Counted from the stretch's first letter, positions 53,750 through 63,349 are shown. The stretch: DNA of 64,000 nucleotides from JASGMR01 sp963664675 (GCA_963664675.2 CAXXLB010000007.1:62001-126000), one strand, 5' to 3'. The notes: generated by a model from the letters alone, not told the origin. Translations and numbers: made by a program.

Positions 53750-54310
53750 ATGGACGAGCAAAAGTTGATAAAGGGATTGAAGCAAAAAAAAATATGGGCA
53801 TATGAGGTATTATATGACGATTACGCACCTAAACTCGGTTCGTTAGTCAAATCGTATCTGGGAACGGATGATGTAGAAGATGTTTTACAGGAAACGTTTA
53901 TAAAGGTTTTTAAAAATATAAAGAAGTTCAGAGGCGAGGCAAAACTATCGACGTGGTTGTACAGAATAACTATAAATGTATGTAACGATCTTATATCCAA
54001 AAGAAAGAAAAGAAATTATTTTTTAGTCGATTTCCAGGAAGAAGAGGATAAACCAAGTTTAGATCCACCGGCACCTAATGACGTGTTCAAAGAAGTGATG
54101 GACGATTTGAGTTTTGAAGAGTTGACGGGGTTAATGGAAAGATTATCCAGCGAGGATAAATTATTGATAAATTTGAGAGATATAGAAAATTTTTCCTATG
54201 ATGAAATAGCAAAAATGATGGATAAACCTGTTGGTACAATAAAAAGTAAATTGCATTACGCAAGAAAAAGATTAAAGGATCTGTTAACGGAGGCTGGTTA
54301 TGGAAAGTAA
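53750..54310 (+). CDS. ECF RNA polymerase sigma factor (RpoE/SigW type), 186 aa
   Basis: Region 2 reads AYEVLYDDYAPKLGSLVKSYL, DDVEDVLQETFIKVFKNIKKF and LSTWLYRITINVCNDLI; region 4 reads DKLLINLRDIENFSYDEIAKMM and VGTIKSKLHYARKRLKDLL. The ATG 53750 start is chosen over TTG 53738 because of the conserved N-terminus length. The anti-sigma-like gene overlaps by 11 bp, and an RseB-like secreted protein follows, so it likely answers envelope stress. Confidence 0.9.
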   Translation: MDEQKLIKGLKQKKIWAYEVLYDDYAPKLGSLVKSYLGTDDVEDVLQETFIKVFKNIKKFRGEAKLSTWLYRITINVCNDLISKRKKRNYFLVDFQEEEDKPSLDPPAPNDVFKEVMDDLSFEELTGLMERLSSEDKLLINLRDIENFSYDEIAKMMDKPVGTIKSKLHYARKRLKDLLTEAGYGK

Positions 54311-54716
54311 AGAGTATTCAAAGTTGCTTGTACATATGAAAGAAAGATGTTGTTACAATCCGAGCGATAAATCAAAAGAAAGGATTTTAAGCAAAATAAA
54401 GAAAAGAAAAAGAAAACCCCTCCTTTACTCCGGCGTAAGTTTTGCAACGTTTTTTCTTTTGCTTTTTTCTGTCAATTTTTTCACCAATAATTCAATTCTA
54501 GTTCAGCCGAAAACGTCAATGCCGACTTTAATGAGTTCATTCAACAAGGGCAGGAATAATTTGAACAGCGAATTATCCTTGAATTTAGGTAAATCTGATG
54601 TGGAACAGACTTCCCTCAATAGTCAATTTGGTGATAAAATTTCTTCTTCGTTCAGTTTTTTAAACGATGATACGAATGGAAATTTGCCGAATATTGTTGT
54701 GGATTCTGTTTATTAA
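54300..54716 (+). CDS. Putative anti-sigma factor, membrane protein, 138 aa
   Basis: A short cytoplasmic N-terminus with adjacent cysteines (ERCCYNPSDKSKERILSKI), a single membrane span at about residues 40-60 (LLYSGVSFATFFLLLFSVNFF), and a 75-residue outer domain rich in Ser and Asn. Size, topology and the 11-bp overlap with the sigma gene fit an RseA-like anti-sigma factor, though no ZAS zinc motif (HxxxCxxC) is seen. The assignment is by context. Confidence 0.65.
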   Translation: MESKEYSKLLVHMKERCCYNPSDKSKERILSKIKKRKRKPLLYSGVSFATFFLLLFSVNFFTNNSILVQPKTSMPTLMSSFNKGRNNLNSELSLNLGKSDVEQTSLNSQFGDKISSSFSFLNDDTNGNLPNIVVDSVY

Positions 54717-54742
54717 GCTGAACATTGAGGAGTGCTATAAAG

Positions 54743-55642
54743 TTGAAGAAATATATATTGTTCACATTATTTATACTACTGACTACCTTTTCATTGAGCT
54801 CGAATCTCGATAAAGAAAAGGAAGATTTAACCGAATTGGCAAATGCAGTCGAAAACGATACTTATTATGTCGAAAGACACGTTGAGGAATCCGGACTGAT
54901 TAACCTGTACAGAATTGAAGAGGTCATAAAAAATAAAGATTACAAATATGTTGAAATATATTCGGGAAGCGATGAAACCTATTCATGGGTAAGAAATGCG
55001 TTTGGCGAGTATGTTTTGATGGATTCCGAAGCCTTTGAGCCCCTCTTTCCGATACAGGATTTGGAAGACAACTTTTTGAATTTAATTCTTAACGAAGACT
55101 ACGAAGTAACACTTTCCATAGATGTTCCCCAGGGAAAAAAAGTATCTATTTCCAGCGATGACGAGGAATATGAAGTGACCTATTCCGAAGATTATCGATT
55201 GCTCAAAATTTTGAAAAAATATCACCATAACGAAGTGTCGTTGATCTATAAAAATTACCAGGAGATCAACGAAACGGTTGGAAATCAAATCAAAAACGTT
55301 TTATTTGATAAAAAGATCTGGAGACCTTCCATTAAGCTTCAGGAGGGCTTCATCAAGGATTTCTTCAGTTGGGCTTCTATGGATTTTTTTTCCGATGGAG
55401 CAACATCTCATTTCATCGTTTATTTATTATCGGAAAACGAAGGAAGAATGATATTGTACCTTTTTGTTAACGGAAATGTTGTGGATTTCGAAGAAAATTT
55501 CATAAAGAATGACATTAACCTTTATAATTTTAACTATTCTAAAATAAATCTTTCTCAAAATTCTGTAATAATATTGATAGGACTATCGGAAGAGGAACGA
55601 TTAAACGAAATACTCGATGAAATGATTTCTTCTTCCTCTTAA
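54743..55642 (+). CDS. RseB/MucB-like periplasmic regulator, 299 aa
   Basis: It has a Sec signal (KKYILFTLFILLTTFSLSS), then a region resembling the lipid-binding-like fold of MucB/RseB (NAVENDTYYVERHVEESGLI, EIYSGSDETYSWVRNAFGEYVL) and a C-terminal domain. TTG 54743 is 10 bases after AGGAG; the earlier TTG at 54725 is too near. Third gene of the sigma operon, where RseB-like proteins protect the anti-sigma from cleavage. Similarity is distant. Confidence 0.55.
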   Translation: MKKYILFTLFILLTTFSLSSNLDKEKEDLTELANAVENDTYYVERHVEESGLINLYRIEEVIKNKDYKYVEIYSGSDETYSWVRNAFGEYVLMDSEAFEPLFPIQDLEDNFLNLILNEDYEVTLSIDVPQGKKVSISSDDEEYEVTYSEDYRLLKILKKYHHNEVSLIYKNYQEINETVGNQIKNVLFDKKIWRPSIKLQEGFIKDFFSWASMDFFSDGATSHFIVYLLSENEGRMILYLFVNGNVVDFEENFIKNDINLYNFNYSKINLSQNSVIILIGLSEEERLNEILDEMISSSS

Positions 55643-55663
55643 TGAAATCAGGAGGATATCAAT

Positions 55664-56122
55664 ATGTCAGAACGAGAAGATGAGAATATTATCAGATCTA
55701 TTCAATATCTTAAGAAAATGGGATACAGAATAACTCCTCAACGAATTGCCGTGATGAAGGCTTTGAGCAAAAGTAAAAATCATCCGAGTGCCGAAGAAAT
55801 ATACAAAGAAGTCATAGAAAAATTCCCCAAGATTTCCATTGCAACGATTTATAATGTACTCACCGTTTTAAAAAAAGAAAATCTGATAAAGACTATAAGA
55901 ATCAATGATGAAACCAACCGATATGATTACGATCTGTCGGTTCATGCGCATTTTTTATGTAAAGAATGTTTGAGAGTGTACGATGTGGATATTGAAGAAA
56001 AAATTATATCGGATATAATAAAAGGAAATATATTACTGAAGAATTCCATCATTGATGGAACTGAAGTCGTGATAAAAGGAATATGTCCAAAATGTAATAA
56101 TAAAAAAGATAACAATTCATAA
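55664..56122 (+). CDS. Fur-family regulator (PerR-like), 152 aa
   Basis: The winged helix YRITPQRIAVMKALSKSKNHPSAEEIYKEV is followed by ISIATIYNVLTVLKKENLI (recognition helix). The dimerisation domain has HAHFLCKEC and ICPKCNN, the paired CxxC motifs of the structural zinc site. Metal sensing by iron or manganese is expected; the YDYDLSVHAHF block is PerR-like. ATG 55664 follows AGGAGG. It is 21 bp after the RseB-like gene and 16 bp before pheS. Confidence 0.87.
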   Translation: MSEREDENIIRSIQYLKKMGYRITPQRIAVMKALSKSKNHPSAEEIYKEVIEKFPKISIATIYNVLTVLKKENLIKTIRINDETNRYDYDLSVHAHFLCKECLRVYDVDIEEKIISDIIKGNILLKNSIIDGTEVVIKGICPKCNNKKDNNS

Positions 56123-56138
56123 ATTGGGGGGTAAAAAA

Positions 56139-57167
56139 TTGAAAATTCCAATCTCTATAAAGGATGTAGAAAAAGAGATTGAAAATATTAGCAATCTGAA
56201 TGATCTACAACTTCTTAAATCGAAATACCTGGGTAAATCAGGCAAGATAACGTCTCTGTTCAAAGAGATGCGAAACCTTTCCAATGAAGAAAAAAAAGAA
56301 TTTGGAAAGTCTTTAAATGTTTTAAAAAACGACGTTGAAGAATTAATCGACAGTGAAAAAAATAGAATTGAAGAAGAGAACAGAAATATGAAAAACAGAA
56401 ATTTCAGGGATGATGAAACTCTTCCGGGTTATTACACGCAAATGGGATCGATGCATTTGATAACTCAAACCATGGAAGAAATCAAAAATGTCTGGATGAA
56501 TATGGGATTCGAAGTGGTCACTGGAAATGAAATCGAAGAAACCTATTATAATTTTGATGCGCTGAATACACCGGAGTCCCACCCCGCAAGAGACGAGCAT
56601 GATACATTTTATATCGATGAAAAAAATCTTTTAAGAACTCACACTTCACCCATTCAGGCCAGAGTCATGGAAAAAAGGACTCCGCCGCTGGCTATTTTTT
56701 CTCCCGGAAAATGCTACAGAAAGGACACTCCCGATCCGACTCATCTGCCGGTTTTTCACCAGTTCGAGGTGCTTTATGTCGATAAATTTGTTACGGTAGC
56801 CAATTTAAAGGCCTGTCTCAGCACCTTTATCAAAAAAATACTCGGTGAGGACAGAAGAATAAGATTGAGACCGAGCTTCTTCCCGTTCACAGAACCCAGC
56901 TTTGAAGTTGACGTATCGTGTGGAATATGTGGAGGAAAGGGATGCAGAAGCTGTGGAAACAGCGGCTGGCTGGAGATTTTAGGTTCTGGTATGGTTCATC
57001 CGAATGTTTTCAAATCTGCAGGTTATGATCCGAATGTCTGGACGGGCTTTGCGGTCGGTACCGGCATTGAAAGAATCGTAATGTTAAAGTATAAACTCGA
57101 CGATCTGAGAGATCTGGTGAGAAATGACGAAAGATTCTTGCAAACATTCAGGAGGATTAACTTATGA
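56139..57167 (+). CDS. pheS: Phenylalanyl-tRNA synthetase alpha subunit, 342 aa
   Basis: The catalytic subunit of PheRS. It has the N-terminal coiled coil, class II motif 2 (SPGKCYRKDTPDPTHLPVFHQFE) and motif 3 (GFAVGTGIERIVMLKYKLDDLRDL). A Cys motif, C-x2-C-x4-C-x2-C in CGICGGKGCRSCG, sits before EILGSGMVHPNV; this zinc-finger-like insert is known in Clostridia-type PheS. TTG 56139 is used with the GGGGGG site at 56126-56131; TTG 56124 overlaps that site. The stop overlaps pheT by 4 bp. Confidence 0.93.
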   Translation: MKIPISIKDVEKEIENISNLNDLQLLKSKYLGKSGKITSLFKEMRNLSNEEKKEFGKSLNVLKNDVEELIDSEKNRIEEENRNMKNRNFRDDETLPGYYTQMGSMHLITQTMEEIKNVWMNMGFEVVTGNEIEETYYNFDALNTPESHPARDEHDTFYIDEKNLLRTHTSPIQARVMEKRTPPLAIFSPGKCYRKDTPDPTHLPVFHQFEVLYVDKFVTVANLKACLSTFIKKILGEDRRIRLRPSFFPFTEPSFEVDVSCGICGGKGCRSCGNSGWLEILGSGMVHPNVFKSAGYDPNVWTGFAVGTGIERIVMLKYKLDDLRDLVRNDERFLQTFRRINL

Positions 57168-59530
57168 AAATTTCACTAGAGTGGCTAAAAGAATATATTG
57201 ATTTAAAGGGAAAAGAACCTGAAGAGATTTCAAGTAAATTATCACTTTCGGGTACAGAAGTGTCGGAAATTATTTATCCATGGGATTATATAGATAATGT
57301 GGTCGTTGGAAAGATTATTCAGATAGATGATCATCCTGACGCCGAAAGAATGGTCGTATGTAAAGTTGATGTGGGTATCGGAATCATACAGATCGTAACG
57401 GCAGATACATCGGTTGAAGAAGGGGATGTAATACCCACGATATTACCTGGAGGCAGCATAAACGATGTTAAGATGAAAAAGAAAAAGCTGCGGGGGGTAG
57501 AATCCAACGGCATGTTCATTTCACTCGCTGAATTCGGATTGGAAGATGAATCTTCAGGCGTGTACAGATACGAAGAAGAGTTTCCAATAGGGGTAGATGC
57601 CAAAGTCACGCTTGGAATAAGCGATGCTGTTTTAGACATAGAAGTAACGGCCAACAGGGGCGATTGCCTGTCTATTTTAGGAATATCGAGAGAATTGAGC
57701 TCAATTTATGATAAAAAGGTTGAAATGAAAATTCCCAAAGTTGAATGGGGAAACAAAGATGAATTCAGTATAAAGATAGAAGACAGTGGATGTTACAGAT
57801 ACACTGCGTTAATTCTTGAAAATGTTCAAATTAAGGATTCGCCTATCTGGCTTAAAAGAAGATTGATTGCCAGTGGGTTGAGACCGATTAACAATGTCGT
57901 CGATATTACAAATTATGTGTTGCTGCTCACAGGCCACCCGATTCACGCCTTCGACTTATCTTTGTTGAATTCAAATGAAATCGTGGTAAGACATGCGAAG
58001 AAGGGCGAAAAAATGATTTTGCTCGACGAAAGTGAAATAGATCTGATCGAAGATGACCTGCTCATAACGAATGGAAAAGAACCGGTTGCACTTGCAGGGA
58101 TAATGGGTGGTTTGAACTCAGGAATAAAGGATGACACCAAAACAGTTCTTCTGGAAGTGGCGTGTTTTGATCCGATCAGAGTGAGAAAGACCTGCAGAAG
58201 GCTTGGAATATCTTCAGACAGTTCATACAGATTTGAACGTGGAGTTGACACAGCGAACAACAAAGAGGTAATGAGCTTACTCGTCAGTCTAATGAACGAG
58301 CTTTCGGGAGCGGTTCCCAGAAGCATTTTATATGATGAGGGGAAACCAAAGGATATTGTCGAAGTTCATCTGAGAAAATGGTTTGTGGATCAGGTATTGG
58401 GTATAGTAGTTCCTATAGCCGAAATCGAAAGAATCCTGAAATCCCTGGGCTTTGAGATAAAGGAAAAGGGAGATGGCTGGGATGTTATTGCTCCCTCGTA
58501 CCGTTTTGATATTGAACAGGAGATCGATCTGGTCGAAGAGATCGGAAGAATATATGGTTATGACAAAGTGCCGAACGAGCTTCCCAGAATTCTGTCTCAG
58601 GCTAACGGTGAACCCAAGGAATTTAAAGATGCATTCAAGATGAGAAGAATGTTGAATGCACATTCATACAATGAAATAGTGACATATGGGTTCATGAATC
58701 CGGAAATTATTAAAGTTGTTCAGCCCCAATACAATGAACAGATATCCGTTTTAAATCCCTTATCTAATGAATTGTCCGTGATGAGGCCTTCCCTGATTTA
58801 TGGAGTTCTTGACTCCGTTGCCTATAATTTCAAGAGACAGAACAGGGACGTAAAATTATTTGAGATCGGTCACACTTTCAATAAGATAGGATCGAGATAT
58901 AATGAAACAGAAAAGCTATGTTTCGCTACCACGGGGAAAATAAATGAGTATGATTATTCAGATAAAAGAAACGAGAACTTTTATTCAATTAAGGGAGTTA
59001 TTGAAGATATATTCAAATACTTATCTCTGGAACCCGAGTACATTAATTCCAACAAAAATTTTCTTGAAAAGAGATCATCGGCCGATATAATATTAAGTGA
59101 CGAAGAAGTGGGATATTTTGGCTTATTCGATGAGGAAATAACGAGGAATAAATATAATCTGAAAAATTGTGAAATATACATTGCAGAATTGAATTTGAGC
59201 AGACTTCTCAACAAGAAAAAACCTAAAGTGATTAAACCGGAAATATCACAATTTCCAAGAGTTTTCAGAGATTTTTCATTGTTAATGAATAAAAATCTTA
59301 CTTTTGAAAAGCTGAAACAAGAGATTTTAAGCTGTAATATTAAAGATCTTACAGATATATCTGTTATAGACATCTACAAAGGGAAGGGTATATCGGAAGG
59401 GTATTACAGTCTTACGATAAGATTCACATTTGAGTCTATGAAGAAAACCCTTACCGAAAAAGCCATCAACAAAAATATGGAAAGAATACAAAATGCCATT
59501 ACAGGATTGGATGTCCAATTACGTGAATAA
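57164..59530 (+). CDS. pheT: Phenylalanyl-tRNA synthetase beta subunit, 788 aa
   Basis: The tRNA-binding and editing subunit. It starts with MKISLEWLKEYIDL, then the OB domain (VGKIIQIDDHPDAERMVVCKVDV), the B3/B4 editing domain (RLIASGLRPINNVVDITNYVLL, HPIHAFDLSLL), B5 (DIEQEIDLVEEIGRIYGYDKV), the core, and an FDX-ACB anticodon-binding C-terminus (FPRVFRDFSLLMNKNL). Length is normal. Confidence 0.95.
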   Translation: MKISLEWLKEYIDLKGKEPEEISSKLSLSGTEVSEIIYPWDYIDNVVVGKIIQIDDHPDAERMVVCKVDVGIGIIQIVTADTSVEEGDVIPTILPGGSINDVKMKKKKLRGVESNGMFISLAEFGLEDESSGVYRYEEEFPIGVDAKVTLGISDAVLDIEVTANRGDCLSILGISRELSSIYDKKVEMKIPKVEWGNKDEFSIKIEDSGCYRYTALILENVQIKDSPIWLKRRLIASGLRPINNVVDITNYVLLLTGHPIHAFDLSLLNSNEIVVRHAKKGEKMILLDESEIDLIEDDLLITNGKEPVALAGIMGGLNSGIKDDTKTVLLEVACFDPIRVRKTCRRLGISSDSSYRFERGVDTANNKEVMSLLVSLMNELSGAVPRSILYDEGKPKDIVEVHLRKWFVDQVLGIVVPIAEIERILKSLGFEIKEKGDGWDVIAPSYRFDIEQEIDLVEEIGRIYGYDKVPNELPRILSQANGEPKEFKDAFKMRRMLNAHSYNEIVTYGFMNPEIIKVVQPQYNEQISVLNPLSNELSVMRPSLIYGVLDSVAYNFKRQNRDVKLFEIGHTFNKIGSRYNETEKLCFATTGKINEYDYSDKRNENFYSIKGVIEDIFKYLSLEPEYINSNKNFLEKRSSADIILSDEEVGYFGLFDEEITRNKYNLKNCEIYIAELNLSRLLNKKKPKVIKPEISQFPRVFRDFSLLMNKNLTFEKLKQEILSCNIKDLTDISVIDIYKGKGISEGYYSLTIRFTFESMKKTLTEKAINKNMERIQNAITGLDVQLRE

Positions 59531-60320
59531 TAATTTGGTATTTAAATACATCGATACAATCAGTGTTAAATTAGTGGAGATTTGGGATAAGATAGATCCC
59601 AAATCTCTTCATATTTCCCTTAAGGGAAGCCATAGAGATATTGTAACCGAGTATGATCTGATGATCGAGAACAAATTGAAAAAAATACTCAAAGGTCTCA
59701 TACGTAGCGCGGATTTTATGGGCGAAGAAACGAGTAACGATTTCAAAGACAATATTTTCTGGGTGGTTGACCCAATAGATGGAACTACAAATTTTTCCAA
59801 GGGAAACAAGCATTTTTCCACTCAGGTTTCACTTATGAAAAAAAATGAAGTTTTGTTTGGTATCGTTTATGATCCGGTCAGAAAAGAACTCTTCAGAGCT
59901 GTAAAGGGTAACGGAACGTATTTAAACGGTAAAAGAATCCATGTCAGCAAGACATCGGAACTGGAAAACGCCTCCATTCACACCGGTTTACAGTACATGG
60001 ATCAATATGGCTTCAATTCATTGAAAAAAAGAATTGCGAATTCGATACTCAACGGAAGATCTTTGAGAATAACCGGAAGCGCCTGTCTCGATCTCGCTTA
60101 TGTTGCCTGTGGAAGAGCAGATATTTTTTTTGAACAGTGTTTGAAGACATGGGACGTGTCGGCCGGTACACTTTTGATTGAAGAGGCCGGCGGAAAAATC
60201 GCTACCTGTGATCCTGCTGAAGAAAAGGAATTCAATATTCAAAAACCGAATATTCTGGCTTACAATGGCAATGAAAATCTTGTCGAAGAATTCAGAAGAA
60301 AAGTGATAGAAACAGATTAA
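59511..60320 (+). CDS. Inositol-monophosphatase-family phosphatase, 269 aa
   Basis: A magnesium/lithium-sensitive phosphatase fold: GSHRDIVTEYDLMIE, the first metal site FMGEETSN, WVVDPIDGTTNFSKG, KTWDVSAGTLLIEEAGG at the second site. Such enzymes hydrolyse inositol phosphate, fructose bisphosphate or PAP. ATG 59511 lies inside the end of pheT (20-bp overlap) and was chosen for fit; the frame begins earlier at 59493. Its 3' end overlaps plsY by 4 bp convergently. Confidence 0.85.
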   Translation: MSNYVNNNLVFKYIDTISVKLVEIWDKIDPKSLHISLKGSHRDIVTEYDLMIENKLKKILKGLIRSADFMGEETSNDFKDNIFWVVDPIDGTTNFSKGNKHFSTQVSLMKKNEVLFGIVYDPVRKELFRAVKGNGTYLNGKRIHVSKTSELENASIHTGLQYMDQYGFNSLKKRIANSILNGRSLRITGSACLDLAYVACGRADIFFEQCLKTWDVSAGTLLIEEAGGKIATCDPAEEKEFNIQKPNILAYNGNENLVEEFRRKVIETD

Positions 60321-60937
60321 TTTTTTTTCTTGTTTTTGAAAAAACCTCTCCATCCCAATTCGTCATTTTCACCGATTTTCCTGATATTAAATCTGTTTTT
60401 CCATACCATTAACAGCATCGCAGGCACTATTGTAAGCGACTGACCTACGGAAAAACCGAAAACAATCAGGAATATGGGGAATGTGATACAAATGATCGTC
60501 ATACCCAATCCCGCCTGATCGGTAATGAATATCGATATTAAATATATAACGGCACAGATTATTCCAATAACGTAGTTTATCCCCATTATCACTCCGGCAA
60601 AAGTGGCGTGGCCTTTTCCGCCCTTAAACTTCGTGAAAAGTGGATAAAGGTGTCCGACGATTGCAAAGGAACCACCGGTTATCAAATAAATAAGGTTCCA
60701 GTCACTGAAAATAATTTTTATCAGGATAATCAAGAAGAATCCTTTGGAAAAATCGATCGCACCGGTAATTATTGAAGGTTTTAATCCGGCAACAATGGCA
60801 ACATTGGTTGCACCTGCATTTTTTGTACCAAGTTCGGTAATATCCCCTTTTTTAAGTAGTTTCGTTATTAAAAAAGCGGTGGGGAACGATCCCAGTAAAT
60901 AACCTAAAACGGCTATAATTAACAGATTAAAAATCAT
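60317..60937 (-). CDS. plsY: Glycerol-3-phosphate acyltransferase PlsY, 206 aa
   Basis: An inner-membrane enzyme that moves acyl groups from acyl phosphate to glycerol-3-phosphate, the first step of phospholipid synthesis. The signature loops are GYLLGSFPTAFLITKL, GTKNAGATNVA, and GHLYPLFTKFKGGKGHATF. About five spans, with a lysine-rich cytoplasmic tail. The start is preceded on its strand by GGAGG. Confidence 0.95.
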   Translation of the reverse strand: MIFNLLIIAVLGYLLGSFPTAFLITKLLKKGDITELGTKNAGATNVAIVAGLKPSIITGAIDFSKGFFLIILIKIIFSDWNLIYLITGGSFAIVGHLYPLFTKFKGGKGHATFAGVIMGINYVIGIICAVIYLISIFITDQAGLGMTIICITFPIFLIVFGFSVGQSLTIVPAMLLMVWKNRFNIRKIGENDELGWRGFFKNKKKN

Positions 60938-60998
60938 AATTCCTCCATAATAAGTTATAATTAATACAATTAGTATATCATTTCAGGGAGGTGTTGTT

Positions 60999-62351
60999 AT
61001 GAAGATGCTTCTGAAAAACATAAATCATATTGAGACTATGAATGAAGAGAGAGAAATAATAAAGAAAGGTTACATATATATTGATGAGGGAATAATAAAA
61101 AATATCGGCACCGATAACCCTCCATCGTGTGATAACAGCTATGATATGCAAGGTTATGTGATCCTGCCTGGATTTGTAAATACTCATCATCATCTCTATC
61201 AGAGTCTTTTTAGAAATGTGAAAGAAGTTACCTCTTCAAAATTATTCGATTGGCTAGTTTACCTTTATGAAAAATGGAAAAATATTGATAACGAGGCGGT
61301 ATATATCAGTGCTTTGACTGCCCTCTATGAAATGATGCATACCGGTGTTACCACCTCCACGGATATGCTGTATCTTCATCCTAAAGGCATGAAGAATTTC
61401 ATCGACAGTGAAATAGATGCCGCTCTGAGAACCGGAATAAGATTTCATCCCACAAGGGGATTCATGACCCTGTCGAAGAAGGATGGCGGCCTTCCTCCCG
61501 ATAGTGTGGTTCAGAAGATGGACGACATTTTAGAAGATATAGATCGCCTTATAAATAAGTACCATGATCCAAAAAAACATTCAATGCTGAGAATTGCCAT
61601 CGCTCCGTGTTCTCCGTTTTCAGTCACAAAAGAATCTATGGAAGAGACCGTTGATCTGAGTAATAAATATGGTGTGCTTCTTCATACGCATCTCGCCGAA
61701 ACTAAAGATGAAGAAGAGTTTTGCATTCAAAAATTCGGAAAAAGACCGGTGGATTATATGGAAGAAATTGGCTGGTTGAACGATAAAGCATGGTTTGCAC
61801 ATCTAGTATGGCTTTCCGGGAATGATATTGATAAATTGAAAAAGAATGATTGCGGAATGGCTCACTGTCCCCTTTCCAATATGAGACTCGGCTCTGGTAT
61901 AGCCCCGGTCAAAAATATGTATGATAAAAAAATAAGAATCGGAATAGCCGTTGATGGAAGTGCTTCGAATGATTCGGGAAATTTCATTCAGGAGGTCAGA
62001 ACCGCCCTCATGCTACAGAGGGTAAAAAATGGTGCCGATGCTTTAACACCGAGAGATGTTCTGTATATGGCTACCATGGGTGGTGCAAAGGTTTTGAGAA
62101 TGGATGATTACATTGGATCGATTGAAGCAGGAAAATCTGCAGATATAATAGGATTCAAAATGGATAAACTGGGTTTCGCAGGCGGCTTGTCTGATCCTGC
62201 AACCGCAGTAGTCATGTGTGATGCAGGGAAAGTTGATTTCTCAATGATAAACGGGGAGATCAGAATAAAAGATTCGAAAATTGTGAATGAAAATATTGAT
62301 AAAATAATTGAAAAGCAAAATTCAATATCTGAAAGGTTGTTAAATTATTAA
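60999..62351 (+). CDS. 8-oxoguanine deaminase-like amidohydrolase, 450 aa
   Basis: An amidohydrolase-superfamily enzyme with one metal: GFVNTHHHLYQSLFRN (metal His pair), HLAETKDEEEFC, HLVWLS, and VDGSASNDSGNFIQEV (Asp). The FHPTRGFMTLSKKDGGLPPD block is characteristic of bacterial 8-oxoguanine deaminases, which turn 8-oxoguanine into uric acid; AtzB-like and other deaminases are close relatives. ATG 60999 follows GGGAGG. The ABC ATPase gene starts on its last base. Confidence 0.8.
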   Translation: MKMLLKNINHIETMNEEREIIKKGYIYIDEGIIKNIGTDNPPSCDNSYDMQGYVILPGFVNTHHHLYQSLFRNVKEVTSSKLFDWLVYLYEKWKNIDNEAVYISALTALYEMMHTGVTTSTDMLYLHPKGMKNFIDSEIDAALRTGIRFHPTRGFMTLSKKDGGLPPDSVVQKMDDILEDIDRLINKYHDPKKHSMLRIAIAPCSPFSVTKESMEETVDLSNKYGVLLHTHLAETKDEEEFCIQKFGKRPVDYMEEIGWLNDKAWFAHLVWLSGNDIDKLKKNDCGMAHCPLSNMRLGSGIAPVKNMYDKKIRIGIAVDGSASNDSGNFIQEVRTALMLQRVKNGADALTPRDVLYMATMGGAKVLRMDDYIGSIEAGKSADIIGFKMDKLGFAGGLSDPATAVVMCDAGKVDFSMINGEIRIKDSKIVNENIDKIIEKQNSISERLLNY

Positions 62352-63256
62352 TGTTCATAAAAACTGAGGGAATAAAGAAAGCCTATAAAAATTTTTATGC
62401 TCTGAAAAAGCTCGATATTTATATAAAAAGGGGAGATGTTTTCTCCCTCATAGGTCCGAACGGTGCGGGAAAAACGACTACACTTAAGATACTCGCCACC
62501 CTCCAGAGGCCAACGACAGGAAATGGCAGTATTTTTGGCCTGGATATAATAAAAGATAGAAAAGAGATAAGAAAAAAAATATCCCTGATATCCGAAACGG
62601 TGGTTTTGCATGAAAATCTTACCGCTTATGAAAATCTGAAGTTTTTTGGCGATCTGTACGATATTGAAAAAAAGAAGTTGGCCAAAAGGATTAATGAACT
62701 TTTAGAATTGATTAATATGAACGAATGGAAAGACAAAAAGGTAAAAATTTTCTCCAGAGGTATGAAACAGAGAATCAATATAGCGGCGGGTTTTTTGAAA
62801 GATCCTGAAATCGTCTTTCTGGATGAGCCCACTCTTGGTCTTGATATACAGACGACCATCATAATAAGAAATTTTCTGAAAAAGAAAAACGAAGAGGGCA
62901 TCACTATGATAATTTCAAGCCATCTTCTGAGTGAGATTGAAAAGATATCAAACAGGATAGGAATTATAAATAAAGGAATACTCCTGTGTTCCGATGAATT
63001 GAGTAAACTCATCGAAGAATATAAATCCAAAGAGGGTATCACATTGAACGTTGTTCCCGTAAATCGTATAAATTTCGAAAAGTTTTTAAAAGATAAAAAA
63101 ATAGATTCTGAATTTGAAAGCGGTTTATTCAAACTGAAATTGAACAGTACCAGCTTACTTCATACGAAGGAAATTATGTTTAAGAATAACTATATAAGCG
63201 AAATATATGAAACAAAACCGACACTTGAAGATATATATCTATGGAAAACCGGATAA
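62351..63256 (+). CDS. ABC transporter ATPase, drug/antibiotic type, 301 aa
   Basis: Walker A is GPNGAGKTTTLKIL, the signature is FSRGMKQRINIAAG, Walker B is EIVFLDEPTLGLD and the switch His is in ISSHLLSEIEK. The roughly 90-residue C-terminal extension (ITLNVVPVNRINFEKFLKD) is typical of DrrA/CcmA-type exporters. The start shares one base with the deaminase stop. No ABC-2 permease gene follows; a terminator does. The partner permease must be elsewhere, or was lost. Confidence 0.85.
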   Translation: MFIKTEGIKKAYKNFYALKKLDIYIKRGDVFSLIGPNGAGKTTTLKILATLQRPTTGNGSIFGLDIIKDRKEIRKKISLISETVVLHENLTAYENLKFFGDLYDIEKKKLAKRINELLELINMNEWKDKKVKIFSRGMKQRINIAAGFLKDPEIVFLDEPTLGLDIQTTIIIRNFLKKKNEEGITMIISSHLLSEIEKISNRIGIINKGILLCSDELSKLIEEYKSKEGITLNVVPVNRINFEKFLKDKKIDSEFESGLFKLKLNSTSLLHTKEIMFKNNYISEIYETKPTLEDIYLWKTG

Positions 63257-63305
63257 AAACATTTTTGAAATATGTTATAATATTATAAATATTAGATATT
63301 GATTT

Positions 63306-63336
63306 ATTCCTCAGTATAATGAGGAATTTTTTTTTT
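63306..63336 (+). terminator. Intrinsic terminator after the ABC ATPase gene
   Basis: ATTCCTCA (63306-63313) and TGAGGAAT (63320-63327) form a perfect 8-bp stem with a 6-base loop, followed by nine T. It ends only a few bases before the TTGGAGG of the next gene, so it may also attenuate that gene. Confidence 0.88.
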
Positions 63337-63349
63337 GGAGGTAGATGTT

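Noticed and set aside
56880..56960. Cys motif in PheS as a novel domain
   Set aside because: A C-x2-C...C-x2-C insert before the EILG segment is known in PheS of Clostridia-type bacteria.
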